Below, piece after piece: positions 52,102-61,751 of a stretch of 64,000 bases of DNA. A program made the position numbers and the translations under genes. The notes below the pieces were generated by a model. It searched no databases, was not told the origin of the DNA, and was given only the letters and a program-made list of their open reading frames with translations. Source of the DNA: Isosphaeraceae bacterium (GTDB lineage: Bacteria; Planctomycetota; Planctomycetia; Isosphaerales; Isosphaeraceae); NCBI GenBank assembly GCA_021324445.1, contig JAJPJC010000050.1, positions 25,987-89,986 on the forward strand, written 5' to 3'. Numbering within the stretch: the first letter of the stretch is position 1; every line of letters starts with the position of its first letter.

Positions 52102-53694
52102 TCAGGCTTGAGAGGCCGATCGGCTTTCCTGGCGCGCTTGGTCCCCCTTGCGGCGCGCTTTCAGGTTGCCCCACAGGGCCCGGCCGTGCTCGCCGAGCTG
52201 CCGCACCAGCCGGCCCACCTTGGAGCGGCCGGCGACGTCGTGGAGCTGCCGGATCAGGGCCGTTCGCTCGGCGCGGTGCAACCGCGTGGCCAGGGCCGGC
52301 AGGACGTGCTCGACCACGCCATAGGGGTGTTGCTCCGGGAGTCCGACGGCGACGAAGTCGGCGAACGACGGGGGCAGGACCGAGCGGAGCCGCTCGAAGC
52401 GGGCCCGGACCGCGACCTCGCGGGCGCCGGAGCCCATCGACCAGTCGTAGGGCGGATGCCAGCCATTGCCGAACTCCGGACCTTCCACCCCCGTGAGCAC
52501 CACCAAGGTCGGCGGCACCTCGTGCCGGGGATGCTCCATGAACCAACGGTCCCACGCCTGGGCAAACGCGGCGTCGGCCTGGTCATGGGCCTGACGGCCG
52601 TCGACCACCAGGATCAGCAGGTCGCCCTGGACGGCCGCCTCGACGGCCACCTGGCGCCGGGCGCGGTCCCGGCGGCCCTCGGCATCGGTCCATCGGGTGT
52701 ATTCCGGGACGTCAATCCATTGAGCGCCCCGGAGGCGATCGATCAGCTCCGGTTCGATGGCGAGATTCGTCAGCCGCGCCTTCAGCAGGGTCAAATCGCC
52801 GCTGCACGCTTCCTTGAGCTTGGCGACCACACGCGCTTTCCCCGATCCCTCGGCCCCGGCCGCACTGATGGTCAACGGCTGCACCTCCGCGGGCACCGGC
52901 GCGGCCAGCAGCCGCGACCGCCGCGTCAGCCGGCGGTACCGGTCGGCGCCGATGGCCAGCCGCCCGCTCAAGAGCTCGATCAGGTGGGCCCCCAGCCGAT
53001 TGATGTAGGCCTGGTAGAACCAGCGCAGCATGTTCTGTTGCATCGACTTCCACGCCGGCTTCACAATCCATTCCCGCGTCCCCCACCGCGCCAGGCCGCC
53101 CACCGGGCTGAGGAACGGCAGGAGATAGGAATACAGGTCGTTGGCCTTGGAGATATAGCCGGCGACCTGCACCGCCCGCCGCCAGTGGGAGAGCGTGACG
53201 ATGTCGCCGCCGGGGATCTGGCGGCAGAGCTGCCCGAGGTCCTCCGCGGCCAGCTCCAGGGCGGTCAGGAGCTCGACCAGCGGGACGTCGTCGATCGGGT
53301 TGGTGACCAGGGGATGATAGTGAGCCGCCAGGTGCTGAAAGAGTCGACGACCCGCGTTGATGTAGGCGTCGAACTCCAGCAAGTCCTCGAACGACAGGGC
53401 CTCGCCTTGATCGGCCTCGGCCTGGACGAGCTTCCAGGCGTCGCGATCCAGCGGCCCGAAGGTCTGGGGCGATTCCCAGTCCAGGGGCGGCATCATGGGA
53501 TGCGTCGACTTGGTCCAGCGCGCCGCCAGCAGGGAGAAGGCGACGCCCGCGATCACCCACAAGAAGGTCGCCACGGCCAGGATGACCCAGCCGCGCTCCC
53601 ACAGCCAGAGAAAACCCAGACCCATGTAGGCCAGCACCGGGCCCACCAGGAGCAGGACCAGGACCCACGATCGCCACTGCTTGAGCGGGTTCAC
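52102..53694 (-). CDS. Membrane protein with degenerate P-loop domain
   Basis: The protein has 530 residues. Two membrane helices lie at the N-terminus (WVLVLLLVGPVLAYMGLGFL, WVILAVATFLWVIAGVAFSL). After a helical region the P-loop is ISAAGAEGSGKARVVAKLKE, with Ala where Ser/Thr normally binds Mg. A G3-like strand (WIDVPEYT) and ILVVDGRQ follow, then TLVVLTGVEG in place of NKxD. It resembles YcjX/DUF697-type membrane GTPases but probably does not hydrolyse GTP normally. Its start is 51 nt downstream of pheT's stop on the same strand. Confidence 0.55.
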   Translation of the reverse strand: MNPLKQWRSWVLVLLLVGPVLAYMGLGFLWLWERGWVILAVATFLWVIAGVAFSLLAARWTKSTHPMMPPLDWESPQTFGPLDRDAWKLVQAEADQGEALSFEDLLEFDAYINAGRRLFQHLAAHYHPLVTNPIDDVPLVELLTALELAAEDLGQLCRQIPGGDIVTLSHWRRAVQVAGYISKANDLYSYLLPFLSPVGGLARWGTREWIVKPAWKSMQQNMLRWFYQAYINRLGAHLIELLSGRLAIGADRYRRLTRRSRLLAAPVPAEVQPLTISAAGAEGSGKARVVAKLKEACSGDLTLLKARLTNLAIEPELIDRLRGAQWIDVPEYTRWTDAEGRRDRARRQVAVEAAVQGDLLILVVDGRQAHDQADAAFAQAWDRWFMEHPRHEVPPTLVVLTGVEGPEFGNGWHPPYDWSMGSGAREVAVRARFERLRSVLPPSFADFVAVGLPEQHPYGVVEHVLPALATRLHRAERTALIRQLHDVAGRSKVGRLVRQLGEHGRALWGNLKARRKGDQARQESRSASQA

Positions 53695-53745
53695 CCTCGG
53701 GCCTCCCCACGCAGCCCCCGCGACGCAATCGATGGCTGGCTCAGC

Positions 53746-55761
53746 TCAGCCGCGGAGCTTGGCCTGGAACCGGGCCGCACACCCCTCGACCACCGACCGC
53801 ACGGCCTGCTCGACCTCCTCGCCGGTGAGGGTCCGCTCGGGATGCCGGAACACCATGCTGAAATGGACGCTCTGCTGATCCTCGGCGAGATTCCCTCCCC
53901 GGAAGGTATCCAGGTACTGGACCGATTCCAGGGTGGGACCGGCCGCGCGGACCACGGTGTCGGCGAGTTCTGCCCAAAGCAAAGTTTGTGCCACAACCAG
54001 CGAAAGATCGCGGACCACCGAGGGAAACGCCGGCAGCCGGTGATATTGCGCCACCGTGGTCGCCCGTTCTAATAGGACATCGAACTCCAGCTCGGCCGCC
54101 GCGCAGGGCTCTCGCAGCTCGAAGTCGGGAAGCTGGGCGCGGTCGATCTCGCCGAGAAAACCCAGGTGCGTCTCTCCCAGTCGCAGCTCGGCGGCCCGCC
54201 CGGCTGCGAACAGCGGGATCTCGACCGGAGCGGCGGCCGGCGCGATGCCCACGTGCAACCGCTGCAAGAGGGTCTCGACAACCCCCTTGAGGCCGCGGAA
54301 GTCGCTCCCGGTGAGGATCGCCAACCGGGTCGGCTCGTCGGGAAGCTCCTGGCCGGGTCGCGGCAGGTAGACGTTGGCGATCTCGAAGAGCTCGGCGTCG
54401 AACTGGCCATGCGCCTCGTTATGAGCCCGGACCGACAGCAGGCTGGGCACCAGGCTCTGGCGCAGGGCACTCTCGCGCTTGCGACTGGAGTGATCCACCC
54501 GCATCGGGGCCGTCGACGGGCCGGGCTTCAGGGGCGCGCCCAGGCGCTCGTCCACCAGGCTGAACGTGACGGCCTCGTCGAAGCCGGCACCGGTCAGGAC
54601 CTCGCGCACGGCCGACTCCACCCGCTCGCGACGTCCGCGCGGGGCACTGGTCAGCGGCACGGCGCGATCCCCCGGGATATGTTCGTAGCCGTGGATCCGC
54701 GCGACCTCCTCGACCAGGTCGATCTCCCGCTCCAGGTCGCTCCGCCACGACGGGGGGCGGAGGGTGATGGCGTGTTCGTCCTCGGCCAAGTGCTCCAGTC
54801 CCAGGGCCTTCAAGATCCGCGCCACCGTGGGGCGGTCGATGGGGATACCGAGGATGCGCTCGATCTGGTTATATCGGAGGGTGATCGGCGTCTGCACCGG
54901 CGGATGCCGGCCGACGTCGACCACGCCGGGGTGGAGCGTCCCGCCGGCCACCTCCAGGATCAGCTCGGCGCAGCGGCGGCTGGCCCACTCGGTCCCCTCG
55001 GGGTCCAGGGGCCGCTCGAAGCGGAAGCTCGACGGGCTGAACAGACCCAGGGCGCGGGACGTCCGCCGCACGGACATGGCGTCGAACTGCGCCGCCTCGA
55101 TGAGCACGTTCGTCGTATCGAAGCCGATCTCGGTCTCCAGGCCTCCCATGACCCCCGCCAGGCCGACCGGGCGCGCGGCATCGGCGATCACCAGCATCTC
55201 GGGACTCAGCTCGTAGACCCGGTTATTGATCGCCGTGAGGGTCTCGCCGGGCCGGGCCCGGCGGACGACCAGCCGGTGTTCGGCCAGCCGGTCGAGGTCG
55301 TAGGCGTGCAGCGGCTGGCCGCATTCGAACATGACGTAGTTGGTCACGTCCACGATGTTGCTGATCGGCCGGACGCCGATCGTCTCCAGCCGTTTGCGAA
55401 GCCACCAGGGGCTCTCGCCGACCGTCACGCCCGAGACGACCCGCGCCGTGAACCGGGGGCAGAGCTCGCCGTCGTCGACGATCACGCCGGTGCGCGTCGC
55501 GACCGGCGCCCCGGCGGTCGCCGGCCGGGCCGCCGGCCGGCGGAGCGCCTTGTCGAACAACACGGCGATCTCGCGGGCGACGCCCAGATGACCCAGGCAG
55601 TCCGGGCGGTTGCTCGTGACCTCCAGGTCGATGGCGATGTCGCCGCCGACGTCGGCGATGCTCTCGAGATTCAAGCCGGCCAGGGCCAGCCGCTCGGTCA
55701 AGACCTCCACCGGCATGTCCAGCCGGAGGTAATCCGTCAGCCAGTTCCAGCTCACAATCAT
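53746..55761 (-). CDS. pheT: Phenylalanyl-tRNA synthetase beta subunit (short form)
   Basis: The protein has 671 residues, about 120 shorter than the usual bacterial PheT. The order is MIVSWNWLTDYLRLDMPVEV, then directly DLEVTSNRPDCLGHLGVARE, so the N-terminal OB-fold tRNA-binding domain (between these in long forms) is missing. Other landmarks are GVMGGLETEIGFDT (editing-domain region), GLFSPSSFRFERPLDP, LVEEVARIHGYEHIPG and the C-terminal anticodon-binding FDX-ACB domain (RLPAFPSVVRDLSLVV, GEEVEQAVRSVV). pheS is not adjacent here. Confidence 0.93.
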   Translation of the reverse strand: MIVSWNWLTDYLRLDMPVEVLTERLALAGLNLESIADVGGDIAIDLEVTSNRPDCLGHLGVAREIAVLFDKALRRPAARPATAGAPVATRTGVIVDDGELCPRFTARVVSGVTVGESPWWLRKRLETIGVRPISNIVDVTNYVMFECGQPLHAYDLDRLAEHRLVVRRARPGETLTAINNRVYELSPEMLVIADAARPVGLAGVMGGLETEIGFDTTNVLIEAAQFDAMSVRRTSRALGLFSPSSFRFERPLDPEGTEWASRRCAELILEVAGGTLHPGVVDVGRHPPVQTPITLRYNQIERILGIPIDRPTVARILKALGLEHLAEDEHAITLRPPSWRSDLEREIDLVEEVARIHGYEHIPGDRAVPLTSAPRGRRERVESAVREVLTGAGFDEAVTFSLVDERLGAPLKPGPSTAPMRVDHSSRKRESALRQSLVPSLLSVRAHNEAHGQFDAELFEIANVYLPRPGQELPDEPTRLAILTGSDFRGLKGVVETLLQRLHVGIAPAAAPVEIPLFAAGRAAELRLGETHLGFLGEIDRAQLPDFELREPCAAAELEFDVLLERATTVAQYHRLPAFPSVVRDLSLVVAQTLLWAELADTVVRAAGPTLESVQYLDTFRGGNLAEDQQSVHFSMVFRHPERTLTGEEVEQAVRSVVEGCAARFQAKLRG

Positions 55762-55921
55762 CGGGGGGTGTCCTACGTGCTATCGGCCAGAGACGTTATG
55801 ATAAGCCCCGGAAGGCAGCAGGACTAGTCCGGGGAGGCCGGGGCCGCTGAGGATGACGCGCGTTCGGGCTTCGAGGAGCCCTGCTTTTGACGTCGCACAC
55901 GCATCCGTGTACAGTGGAGGG

Positions 55922-56536
55922 ATGAAGCGACAGGAGCTGGAGAAGGCGCTTCGGCAACTCGGCTGGAGGTTCCTCCGCCACGGGGGACGGCATGACGTCT
56001 GGACCGATGGACCACGGCAGGAAGCGATCCCCCGCCACGCCGAGATCCATGACCGACTCGCGCGCGATTCTTCAACGAGCTCGTGGGGCGAGGTGACAAT
56101 GCGATTCGCTGGTCGAGTCTACAAGGACGGCAAGTTTTGGCTTGCGGAACTGCCCATCCTGGACGCGATGACCCAGGGCCGGACGCGCCGGGAGGCGTTC
56201 GCGATGGTCGCCGATCTTCTGGAGACCTTGGTGGATCGTCCCGGATTTACGGTCTCTGTGCACCCAGGGTCAGATGACCATTTCGAGGTCAGTGCCCCTG
56301 ACATGCGCCCCCTGATCAGTCTGCTCCTCCGGCGGCAACGGGAACGCAACGGGCTCTCGCTCGCCGACGCGGCGGCGCGGTTGGGGTCCAAGTCACGCAA
56401 TACCTATGCTCGGTACGAGCGTGGGACCTTCTTACCATCCCTCGAGAAGCTCGACGCGCTGCTCCGTGCCGTGTCTCCGGACCGCGACTTCGTGTTGCAC
56501 CCCGGTACGATCGGCTCGGGTCGACCAGGTCTCTAA
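55922..56536 (+). CDS. hicAB: HicA-HicB toxin-antitoxin locus in a single fused frame
   Basis: The frame has 204 residues. Residues 1-59 are HicA-like: MKRQELEKALRQLGWRFLRH, then GGRHDVW with the catalytic His, and IPRHAEIHDRLAR. From Met60 (ATG 56099) the sequence is HicB-like: MRFAGRVYKDGKFWLAELPI, MTQGRTRREAFAMVADLLE, and a C-terminal XRE-type HTH (GLSLADAAARLGSKSRNTYA, RYERG). Reading two bases differently in the CGCGCGCG run near 56059 would end HicA normally (AILQRARGAR, stop just before ATG 56099), so the fusion looks like a 2-bp slip. HicB keeps its own GAGGTGA site. Confidence 0.75.
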   Translation: MKRQELEKALRQLGWRFLRHGGRHDVWTDGPRQEAIPRHAEIHDRLARDSSTSSWGEVTMRFAGRVYKDGKFWLAELPILDAMTQGRTRREAFAMVADLLETLVDRPGFTVSVHPGSDDHFEVSAPDMRPLISLLLRRQRERNGLSLADAAARLGSKSRNTYARYERGTFLPSLEKLDALLRAVSPDRDFVLHPGTIGSGRPGL

Positions 56537-59055
56537 TACGCCCCGAGACCGCTGCGGAGGGGGCGCCGCCGGTGGGGCACCACGGTGGCGCACTCGCGGA
56601 GGGAGAAGCGGCGGTGGCACGACGGGCAGCCCACGGTCGGACGGAGCCAGTGGGCGATCGGGGTGGCACCGCAGTGGGGACAGGTCACCTGCAAGGACTC
56701 CTCCAGACGGTCCTCGACGAACTGCTCCCAGGCCCGGTCCGTCTCCTCGGCCAGGAGCCTGCGCAGCCGGTCCGAGCCGGCCGGGGTGAGCCGCCAACAG
56801 CCGCTGGCCTCGCGGACCAGCCCGGCGCGGAGTGCGCACTGGAGCTGGATCGGCCCGGCCGGATCCTCGGCCGAGGCCTCGGCCGGCAGGTCGCCGCCCG
56901 CCTCGTGGATGCGGAGCAACAGGGTGTCGCTGCGGATGCGGTCGACCTCCGCGGCCTCCAGGCGCTGAAGACTCTGAGTGATGAAGAGGGCCTGGTCGCC
57001 CCGGAGGGCCGGTTCGCCTGCCAGGCACTCCAGCGCCGAGAGCGGGAGGTCCGGCAGGACCGGCGGTCGGCGACGGTCCCGCAGCCGGAGGACCAGGATC
57101 ACCAGCGCAGCCGCCAATCCCGCGCCCGCCAGCACCCAGGCGACCGGTCCGGAGGCATCGCCGGGGCGCGGGGGGGGAGTGGACCGGACCGCCCGGTCGG
57201 CCGCCGGGGTCGTGCGCCGTTCCGCAGCCGGGGCCCCGGCGGCGTGGTCGGCCGGTCCGACCCGGTGGCTCAGGCTCCAGCGCCGGACCAGGTCGGCCGC
57301 ACCCGGTTTCAGGTTCGACGGGCTGTCGTCGTCGATGGCCAGGGAGAAGAGTGAGGCGTAGGAGCAGAGGACCACTCCTGCGCTGCCGTGCCGGACGACC
57401 TCGAGCAGGCTGCCGAACTCCTCCAGCGAGCTCGGCGGCCGGCCCGGCTCCTCGAAAGCCTGGATGCCGATCCAGACCGGCGTCGAACCGGCCCGCCACT
57501 GCCCGGAGAGCTGGACGGCCTTCACCCAGGCCAGCGGCTGATCGTCGCGGCGATGGTAGGCCATCGGGACGAGGAAATCGAGCAAGGGAGCGAGCTTCTC
57601 GTAGCTCTGTCCCGCGAGCTGCACCCCGCGGGAATCCACGGCCCCCTCGGGGCGGACTGCGGCCGAGATCACCAGGTGATCGTCGAAATCGCGCGCCGCG
57701 CCGGCCAGCGCCGCGGTCAGATTGCGGATCAGGTCGGCCCGGTAGTCCCACCAGACGCGGCGGAGCTCGGGCTTGTCGTCCAGCGCCAGGCCCAGCGGCC
57801 AGTCCTTCCCCACCCGCCGCGCCAGCTCGGCCCGGCAGGCCGGGCACTGGCAGGACTCCGCGTCCGGAAACCGGAGGTCATCGAGGTGAATGCCGTCGAC
57901 CCCGTAGCTCTCGACGAGGTTCTGGAACGTGTCCAGGACCTGTTGCCGCCAGGGAGCGTTGGTCGGGCAGACAAAGTCCGCCGAGTGCTGGCCGCGGGCG
58001 TTGACCATGCCCCACTCGGGATGCTGGCGGAGCCGGAGCGGATCGAAGCAGATCGGGAACCAGGCATGGACCCTCATGCCGCGGGCGTGCGCCTCGTCGA
58101 TCATGCCGTTGACGTAGTCGTCGTGCGGGCGGCCGGGCCCGAACAGGGGGCCTTCGGTCGGGTCGTAGACCTGCACGAACAGGTCGGTGATCCCGACCAA
58201 CTGGGCGCTGGCGACGATATCCTGGGCCTCGTAGGGGATCGCCTTGGTGTCGACCCACAGCGCGCGGCGCCCGGGGCGGCGCAGGCCGGCCTCATCGAGC
58301 CAGTCGCGGAAGCACCCCCAGCGCTCGGGCTGGCGCCCCACGTGCTCGATGAACTGGCGGAGGACGCCAGCGTGCTGGGCGATGGTGTGCGGGTGGAGCA
58401 GGACCACCATGGGGCGGCCCGAGAGGCTCCGCTCGGCGTGCAGCGCCAGCAGCCGCTTGAGCACTTCGGCCTCGCCCAGTTTGTCCAGTTCGAACAAGTT
58501 GTAGTCGCCCGCCTGGTCCGTGATCGGGAACTCCAGCAGCTCGCTGCTGCTCCGGACCTGGTCGTCGGAATCCCAGGTCGAGGACTGGTAGCGGAATCCC
58601 AGCCGGACCAGCGCCTGGCGTGTCGTCGCATTGGCTTCGAGATAGGGGGCGCGGAAACCCAGGCACTTCGCCCCGCTGAGCCGCTGGAGGATCGCGGCCG
58701 ACCGGCGGATCTCCTCCTCCTGCGCGGCGGCATCGAGCCCGGTCATGTGGGGGTGGGACATCGTGTGGCAGCCGATCTCGTGCCGCTTGGACCAGGCGCG
58801 CACCGCCTCGGGGTAGGCCTCGGCGAACTCACCGGTGATGAACAGGGTGCACGGCGCCGGCGGATCCAGCAGGCGGAGGGCCTCGATGTCCTCCTCCAGC
58901 TCCACGTCGAAGGTGAGGAACACGCGGCAGCCGCGCGCCGGCTCGGCGGCGCGGCCCGACCCGGCCGAGCCGGGAGCCAGCGCCGCCGCCATCGCCGTGA
59001 TCAGCACCAGCACCCGCCGGGGGACGCCGCGACGCCCCAGAGCGATCTCAACCAT
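56533..59055 (-). CDS. PgaB-like polysaccharide deacetylase fused to a glycoside-hydrolase-like domain
   Basis: The protein has 840 residues from ATG 59055. After a signal segment the CE4 deacetylase domain has FLTFDVELEEDIEAL, HTMSHPHM (metal His pair) and FRAPYLEANA. A TIM-barrel glycosidase-like domain follows: KAIPYEAQDIVAS, MRVHAWFPICFDPL, GVDGIHLDDLRFPDA and FLVPMAYHRRDDQ. Then a membrane helix (VAWVLAGAGLAAALVILVL), a winged-helix-like part and a C-terminal zinc ribbon (CPHCG, CPSC). The order deacetylase-hydrolase matches PgaB; the tail is extra. It overlaps the synthase gene by 8 nt. Confidence 0.82.
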   Translation of the reverse strand: MVEIALGRRGVPRRVLVLITAMAAALAPGSAGSGRAAEPARGCRVFLTFDVELEEDIEALRLLDPPAPCTLFITGEFAEAYPEAVRAWSKRHEIGCHTMSHPHMTGLDAAAQEEEIRRSAAILQRLSGAKCLGFRAPYLEANATTRQALVRLGFRYQSSTWDSDDQVRSSSELLEFPITDQAGDYNLFELDKLGEAEVLKRLLALHAERSLSGRPMVVLLHPHTIAQHAGVLRQFIEHVGRQPERWGCFRDWLDEAGLRRPGRRALWVDTKAIPYEAQDIVASAQLVGITDLFVQVYDPTEGPLFGPGRPHDDYVNGMIDEAHARGMRVHAWFPICFDPLRLRQHPEWGMVNARGQHSADFVCPTNAPWRQQVLDTFQNLVESYGVDGIHLDDLRFPDAESCQCPACRAELARRVGKDWPLGLALDDKPELRRVWWDYRADLIRNLTAALAGAARDFDDHLVISAAVRPEGAVDSRGVQLAGQSYEKLAPLLDFLVPMAYHRRDDQPLAWVKAVQLSGQWRAGSTPVWIGIQAFEEPGRPPSSLEEFGSLLEVVRHGSAGVVLCSYASLFSLAIDDDSPSNLKPGAADLVRRWSLSHRVGPADHAAGAPAAERRTTPAADRAVRSTPPPRPGDASGPVAWVLAGAGLAAALVILVLRLRDRRRPPVLPDLPLSALECLAGEPALRGDQALFITQSLQRLEAAEVDRIRSDTLLLRIHEAGGDLPAEASAEDPAGPIQLQCALRAGLVREASGCWRLTPAGSDRLRRLLAEETDRAWEQFVEDRLEESLQVTCPHCGATPIAHWLRPTVGCPSCHRRFSLRECATVVPHRRRPLRSGLGAY

Positions 59056-60481
59056 GCCAGCCTCGCGGCGTCTGCCGCCATTCGCGGTAGAGAGCCTCGA
59101 CCGGGAACCAGTCGAGGCGGAATGTCTTGTACGCCAGGAACAGCGGGGCATGGGCCAGGAAGCGCAGGTCACGCCAGTCGGAGGCCAGCACGCCGGCCGT
59201 GAGCTTCGCGACCTCCACGGCCGCGCCGGCCAGGCTATAAATGGCCAGGCAGGCGAGGAACCGCAGCGGGGCGCCGGAGCCCCAGGCCAGTAGAGGGGCC
59301 AGGGCCAGAAGCATCACGGCCACCGGCACCGCGGCGTACCAGGTCAGGTACGAGTACGGCAGCCAGAACAGGCCGACCAGGCCCAGCGGCCGGGCGGCGA
59401 GCATCGCCCGGTGCCGGCGCAAGACCTGGAGCCCGCCCCGTCCCCAGCGGAGCCGCTGCCGCCGCAGCTCGGCGTCGGTCCGTGGCGCCTCGGTGTAGGC
59501 GATGGCGCGGGGCGCGTAGGCGATGCGCAGGCCGTGCCCCAGCACGCGCAGCGTCAGATCAAAGTCCTCGGTCAACGTCTCCCCCGATACTCCCCCGACG
59601 GCGTGCAGCACGTCGGCCCGATAGGCGCTGACCGGCCCAGGCGCGACCAGCACCGTGCCGGCCGAGGCGAACTGGGCCAGCTTGAGCAACCCCTGGCCGT
59701 AGTCGTACTCCAGCACCTGGAACCGGCGGAGGGCCCCCCGCGGGTGGAACAGCCGGACCTGGCCGGCCACCCCGCCGACGCTCGGGTCCAAGAGCGGCGC
59801 CACCAGGTGGCGCAGGGCCCGGGGGTCGAGGTAGCCGTCGGCGTCGCAGGTGACGATCACCTCGCCCCGGGCCGCCGCCACGCCGCTGTTGAGGGCGGCG
59901 GCCTTGCCCCCGTTCCGGTCGTGGCGGATCAGCCGCGCGGCCGTCATCGCGGCCAGGTGGGCCGTCAGGTCGGTCGAACCGTCATCGATGACGATCACCT
60001 CAAAGTCGGGGTAATCCTGGTTCAACGCCCCGTGGACCGCCTCGACGATGATCTCCTGCTCGTTGTACGCCGGGATCAGAATCGAGACCCGCGGCCACCG
60101 CTGGGGAAGGGACGCCCCGACCCCGGGGCGGCCCGCCCAGCTCCAGGCCAGGAAGACCAAGAACGGCAAGACGACCAGGGTCAGGAACAGCGTATAGCCC
60201 GCCCAGAGCGTGGGCCGCACCCAGGGCATCATCGGACCGCCACCCAGTGGGGCGAAGGCGACCGCGGTCAGGGGGTCCAACGCCCGAGGGATCGCGACCC
60301 CGATCGCGGCCGTCGTCAGGACGGCCAGCGTCATCAGCACCGCCCAGCGGGCCGGGCGGGCCGGGGTGAACAGCCCCGGGGCATGCGGCGCCAGGGGCGG
60401 CAAGCAGGCAGCGTCCCCGCCTCGAAGCGCCAGGGCGTGCGCGGCCCGCTCGCGGGGACATGGAGAGTCGATGACCGTCAT
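59048..60481 (-). CDS. Family 2 glycosyltransferase, PgaC/poly-GlcNAc-synthase-like
   Basis: The protein has 477 residues. Two N-terminal membrane helices precede the GT2 domain: VSILIPAYNEQEIIVEAVHG, VIVIDDGSTD, IVTCDADGYLDP (DxD), ETLTEDFDLTLRV (TED) and RRQRLRWGRGGLQVL (QxxRW). Two to three helices close the membrane pore. These are the hallmarks of processive beta-glycan synthases. The overlapping PgaB-like partner points to a GlcNAc polymer rather than cellulose. No PilZ domain was seen. Confidence 0.88.
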   Translation of the reverse strand: MTVIDSPCPRERAAHALALRGGDAACLPPLAPHAPGLFTPARPARWAVLMTLAVLTTAAIGVAIPRALDPLTAVAFAPLGGGPMMPWVRPTLWAGYTLFLTLVVLPFLVFLAWSWAGRPGVGASLPQRWPRVSILIPAYNEQEIIVEAVHGALNQDYPDFEVIVIDDGSTDLTAHLAAMTAARLIRHDRNGGKAAALNSGVAAARGEVIVTCDADGYLDPRALRHLVAPLLDPSVGGVAGQVRLFHPRGALRRFQVLEYDYGQGLLKLAQFASAGTVLVAPGPVSAYRADVLHAVGGVSGETLTEDFDLTLRVLGHGLRIAYAPRAIAYTEAPRTDAELRRQRLRWGRGGLQVLRRHRAMLAARPLGLVGLFWLPYSYLTWYAAVPVAVMLLALAPLLAWGSGAPLRFLACLAIYSLAGAAVEVAKLTAGVLASDWRDLRFLAHAPLFLAYKTFRLDWFPVEALYREWRQTPRGWHG

Positions 60482-60502
60482 CCCGGATCGCCTCAGTTCA
60501 GA

Positions 60503-61453
60503 TCAGTATGCATCGCCGCTGATTATCTCGCCACCCCGGGTTGTGCTCAGAGCCCGCCAGATGGCCAGGTTGATCGAGTCCTTGATGAACCGCACGCTGC
60601 CGTCGCCCAGCAGGATCGACACACCCCCGGGGTGCCGGCTCCGGGAGGCCAGGTACACCGACGGACCCGCCCCCGGCGCATTCTCGTAGGTGCACGGCGG
60701 GTTCATGGCGAAGGGGTAGACGCATTGGTCGGCAAAGGTCAGGATGTCGGGTTGCCGGCTGTTCGGGCCGAGGAACGTGGTGAACCCCGACGAGGGGCCG
60801 TACCAGGTGAACCCGCGGAGGTCGGCCCCCTGGCCCTGGACGACTTCAGCGGCGAACAAGGTGTTGGACGTCCCGTCCCGGATCTGGGCCAGCGCCACGG
60901 TGGGCTGGCCCGGCGTCCGGCCCGTGGGGTCGGCCCCGATGTCGGAAAACGGCGCCCCGCCGAACAGCACCCCGTCCTCATTCGCATCCTGGTACAGGTC
61001 GGTGTTGCCGTAATTACACGCATAATTGTGCGAGGTGACCTCCTCCAGGGGGGCGTTGGGGAGGTCGGACGGGCAGGTCAGGATGTTCAGCCGCGTCGTC
61101 GTCACGGTGCTGTTGACCGGGCCCATGTAGAGCAGCAGCGAGTCGAGCGTTCCGTCGTTGAGGCTGTCGCCCATCTGGTTGTAGGCGTTATACAGCGGCA
61201 ACTGCTCCAGGTAGGGCAGGATGTACATCTGCCAGGTACCCCAGCCCCAACCCTTGCGGCCCGGCGGGAGTGTGCCCACGGCCTCGTGATAGCCGCTCAG
61301 GGCCAGGCCGATCTGCTTCACGTTGTTGACACATTGCATCCGCCGCGCCGACTCGCGCGCCGCCTGCACCGAGGGCAGCAGCAGGGCGATCAACACGGCG
61401 ATGATCGCAATTACCACCAGCAACTCGATCAGGGTGAACCCAGGGCGTCGCAT
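60503..61453 (-). CDS. DUF1559 protein with type IV pilin-like leader
   Basis: The protein has 316 residues. [20 protein letters not shown] is a prepilin-type leader and helix (cleavage after Gly). The DUF1559 body follows: [48 protein letters not shown] and the C-terminal [20 protein letters not shown]. Planctomycete genomes encode dozens of these; they are presumed secretion pseudopilins or surface proteins. It starts 22 nt before the synthase gene, on the same strand. Confidence 0.95.
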   Translation of the reverse strand: MRRPGFTLIELLVVIAIIAVLIALLLPSVQAARESARRMQCVNNVKQIGLALSGYHEAVGTLPPGRKGWGWGTWQMYILPYLEQLPLYNAYNQMGDSLNDGTLDSLLLYMGPVNSTVTTTRLNILTCPSDLPNAPLEEVTSHNYACNYGNTDLYQDANEDGVLFGGAPFSDIGADPTGRTPGQPTVALAQIRDGTSNTLFAAEVVQGQGADLRGFTWYGPSSGFTTFLGPNSRQPDILTFADQCVYPFAMNPPCTYENAPGAGPSVYLASRSRHPGGVSILLGDGSVRFIKDSINLAIWRALSTTRGGEIISGDAY

Positions 61454-61751
61454 GGGAATTCCCTTTCAAGAGCAGACCCAGGGCCTGCCGCTGCGATGTC
61501 GTGCCGGGGAAGAACCAAGCTCCCGCGACGCGGGAGCTGCCGAGAGTCGGAGCCCAAGATGAGGTCGAAGGCCGCGCCACCCCCCTCCCGAGACGCCCGC
61601 GACGGCACCGGGAAAGGGGTTCGTCCCTGGGAGTACATCGCGCCAGGCCGTCGCGGGCGCGCAAAGATTTTTAGAGAAATGCCGCCGCCGACCGGCGGCG
61701 ATCCCCAACTCTTGACCCAAACCAGAGTTAGAGCCGGGGAACAGGACCCGA
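61454..61751. other. Intergenic region before the DUF1559 gene
   Basis: About 298 bp between the chitosanase stop and the DUF1559 start (both minus strand). No gene was seen. It contains CGCGACGCGGGAG-like short inverted motifs near 61510-61545 and probably the promoter of the DUF1559-synthase block. Confidence 0.4.

Noticed and set aside
52108..54072. 654-residue plus-strand open frame
   Set aside because: Antisense to the P-loop membrane protein; Arg/Gln-rich shadow.
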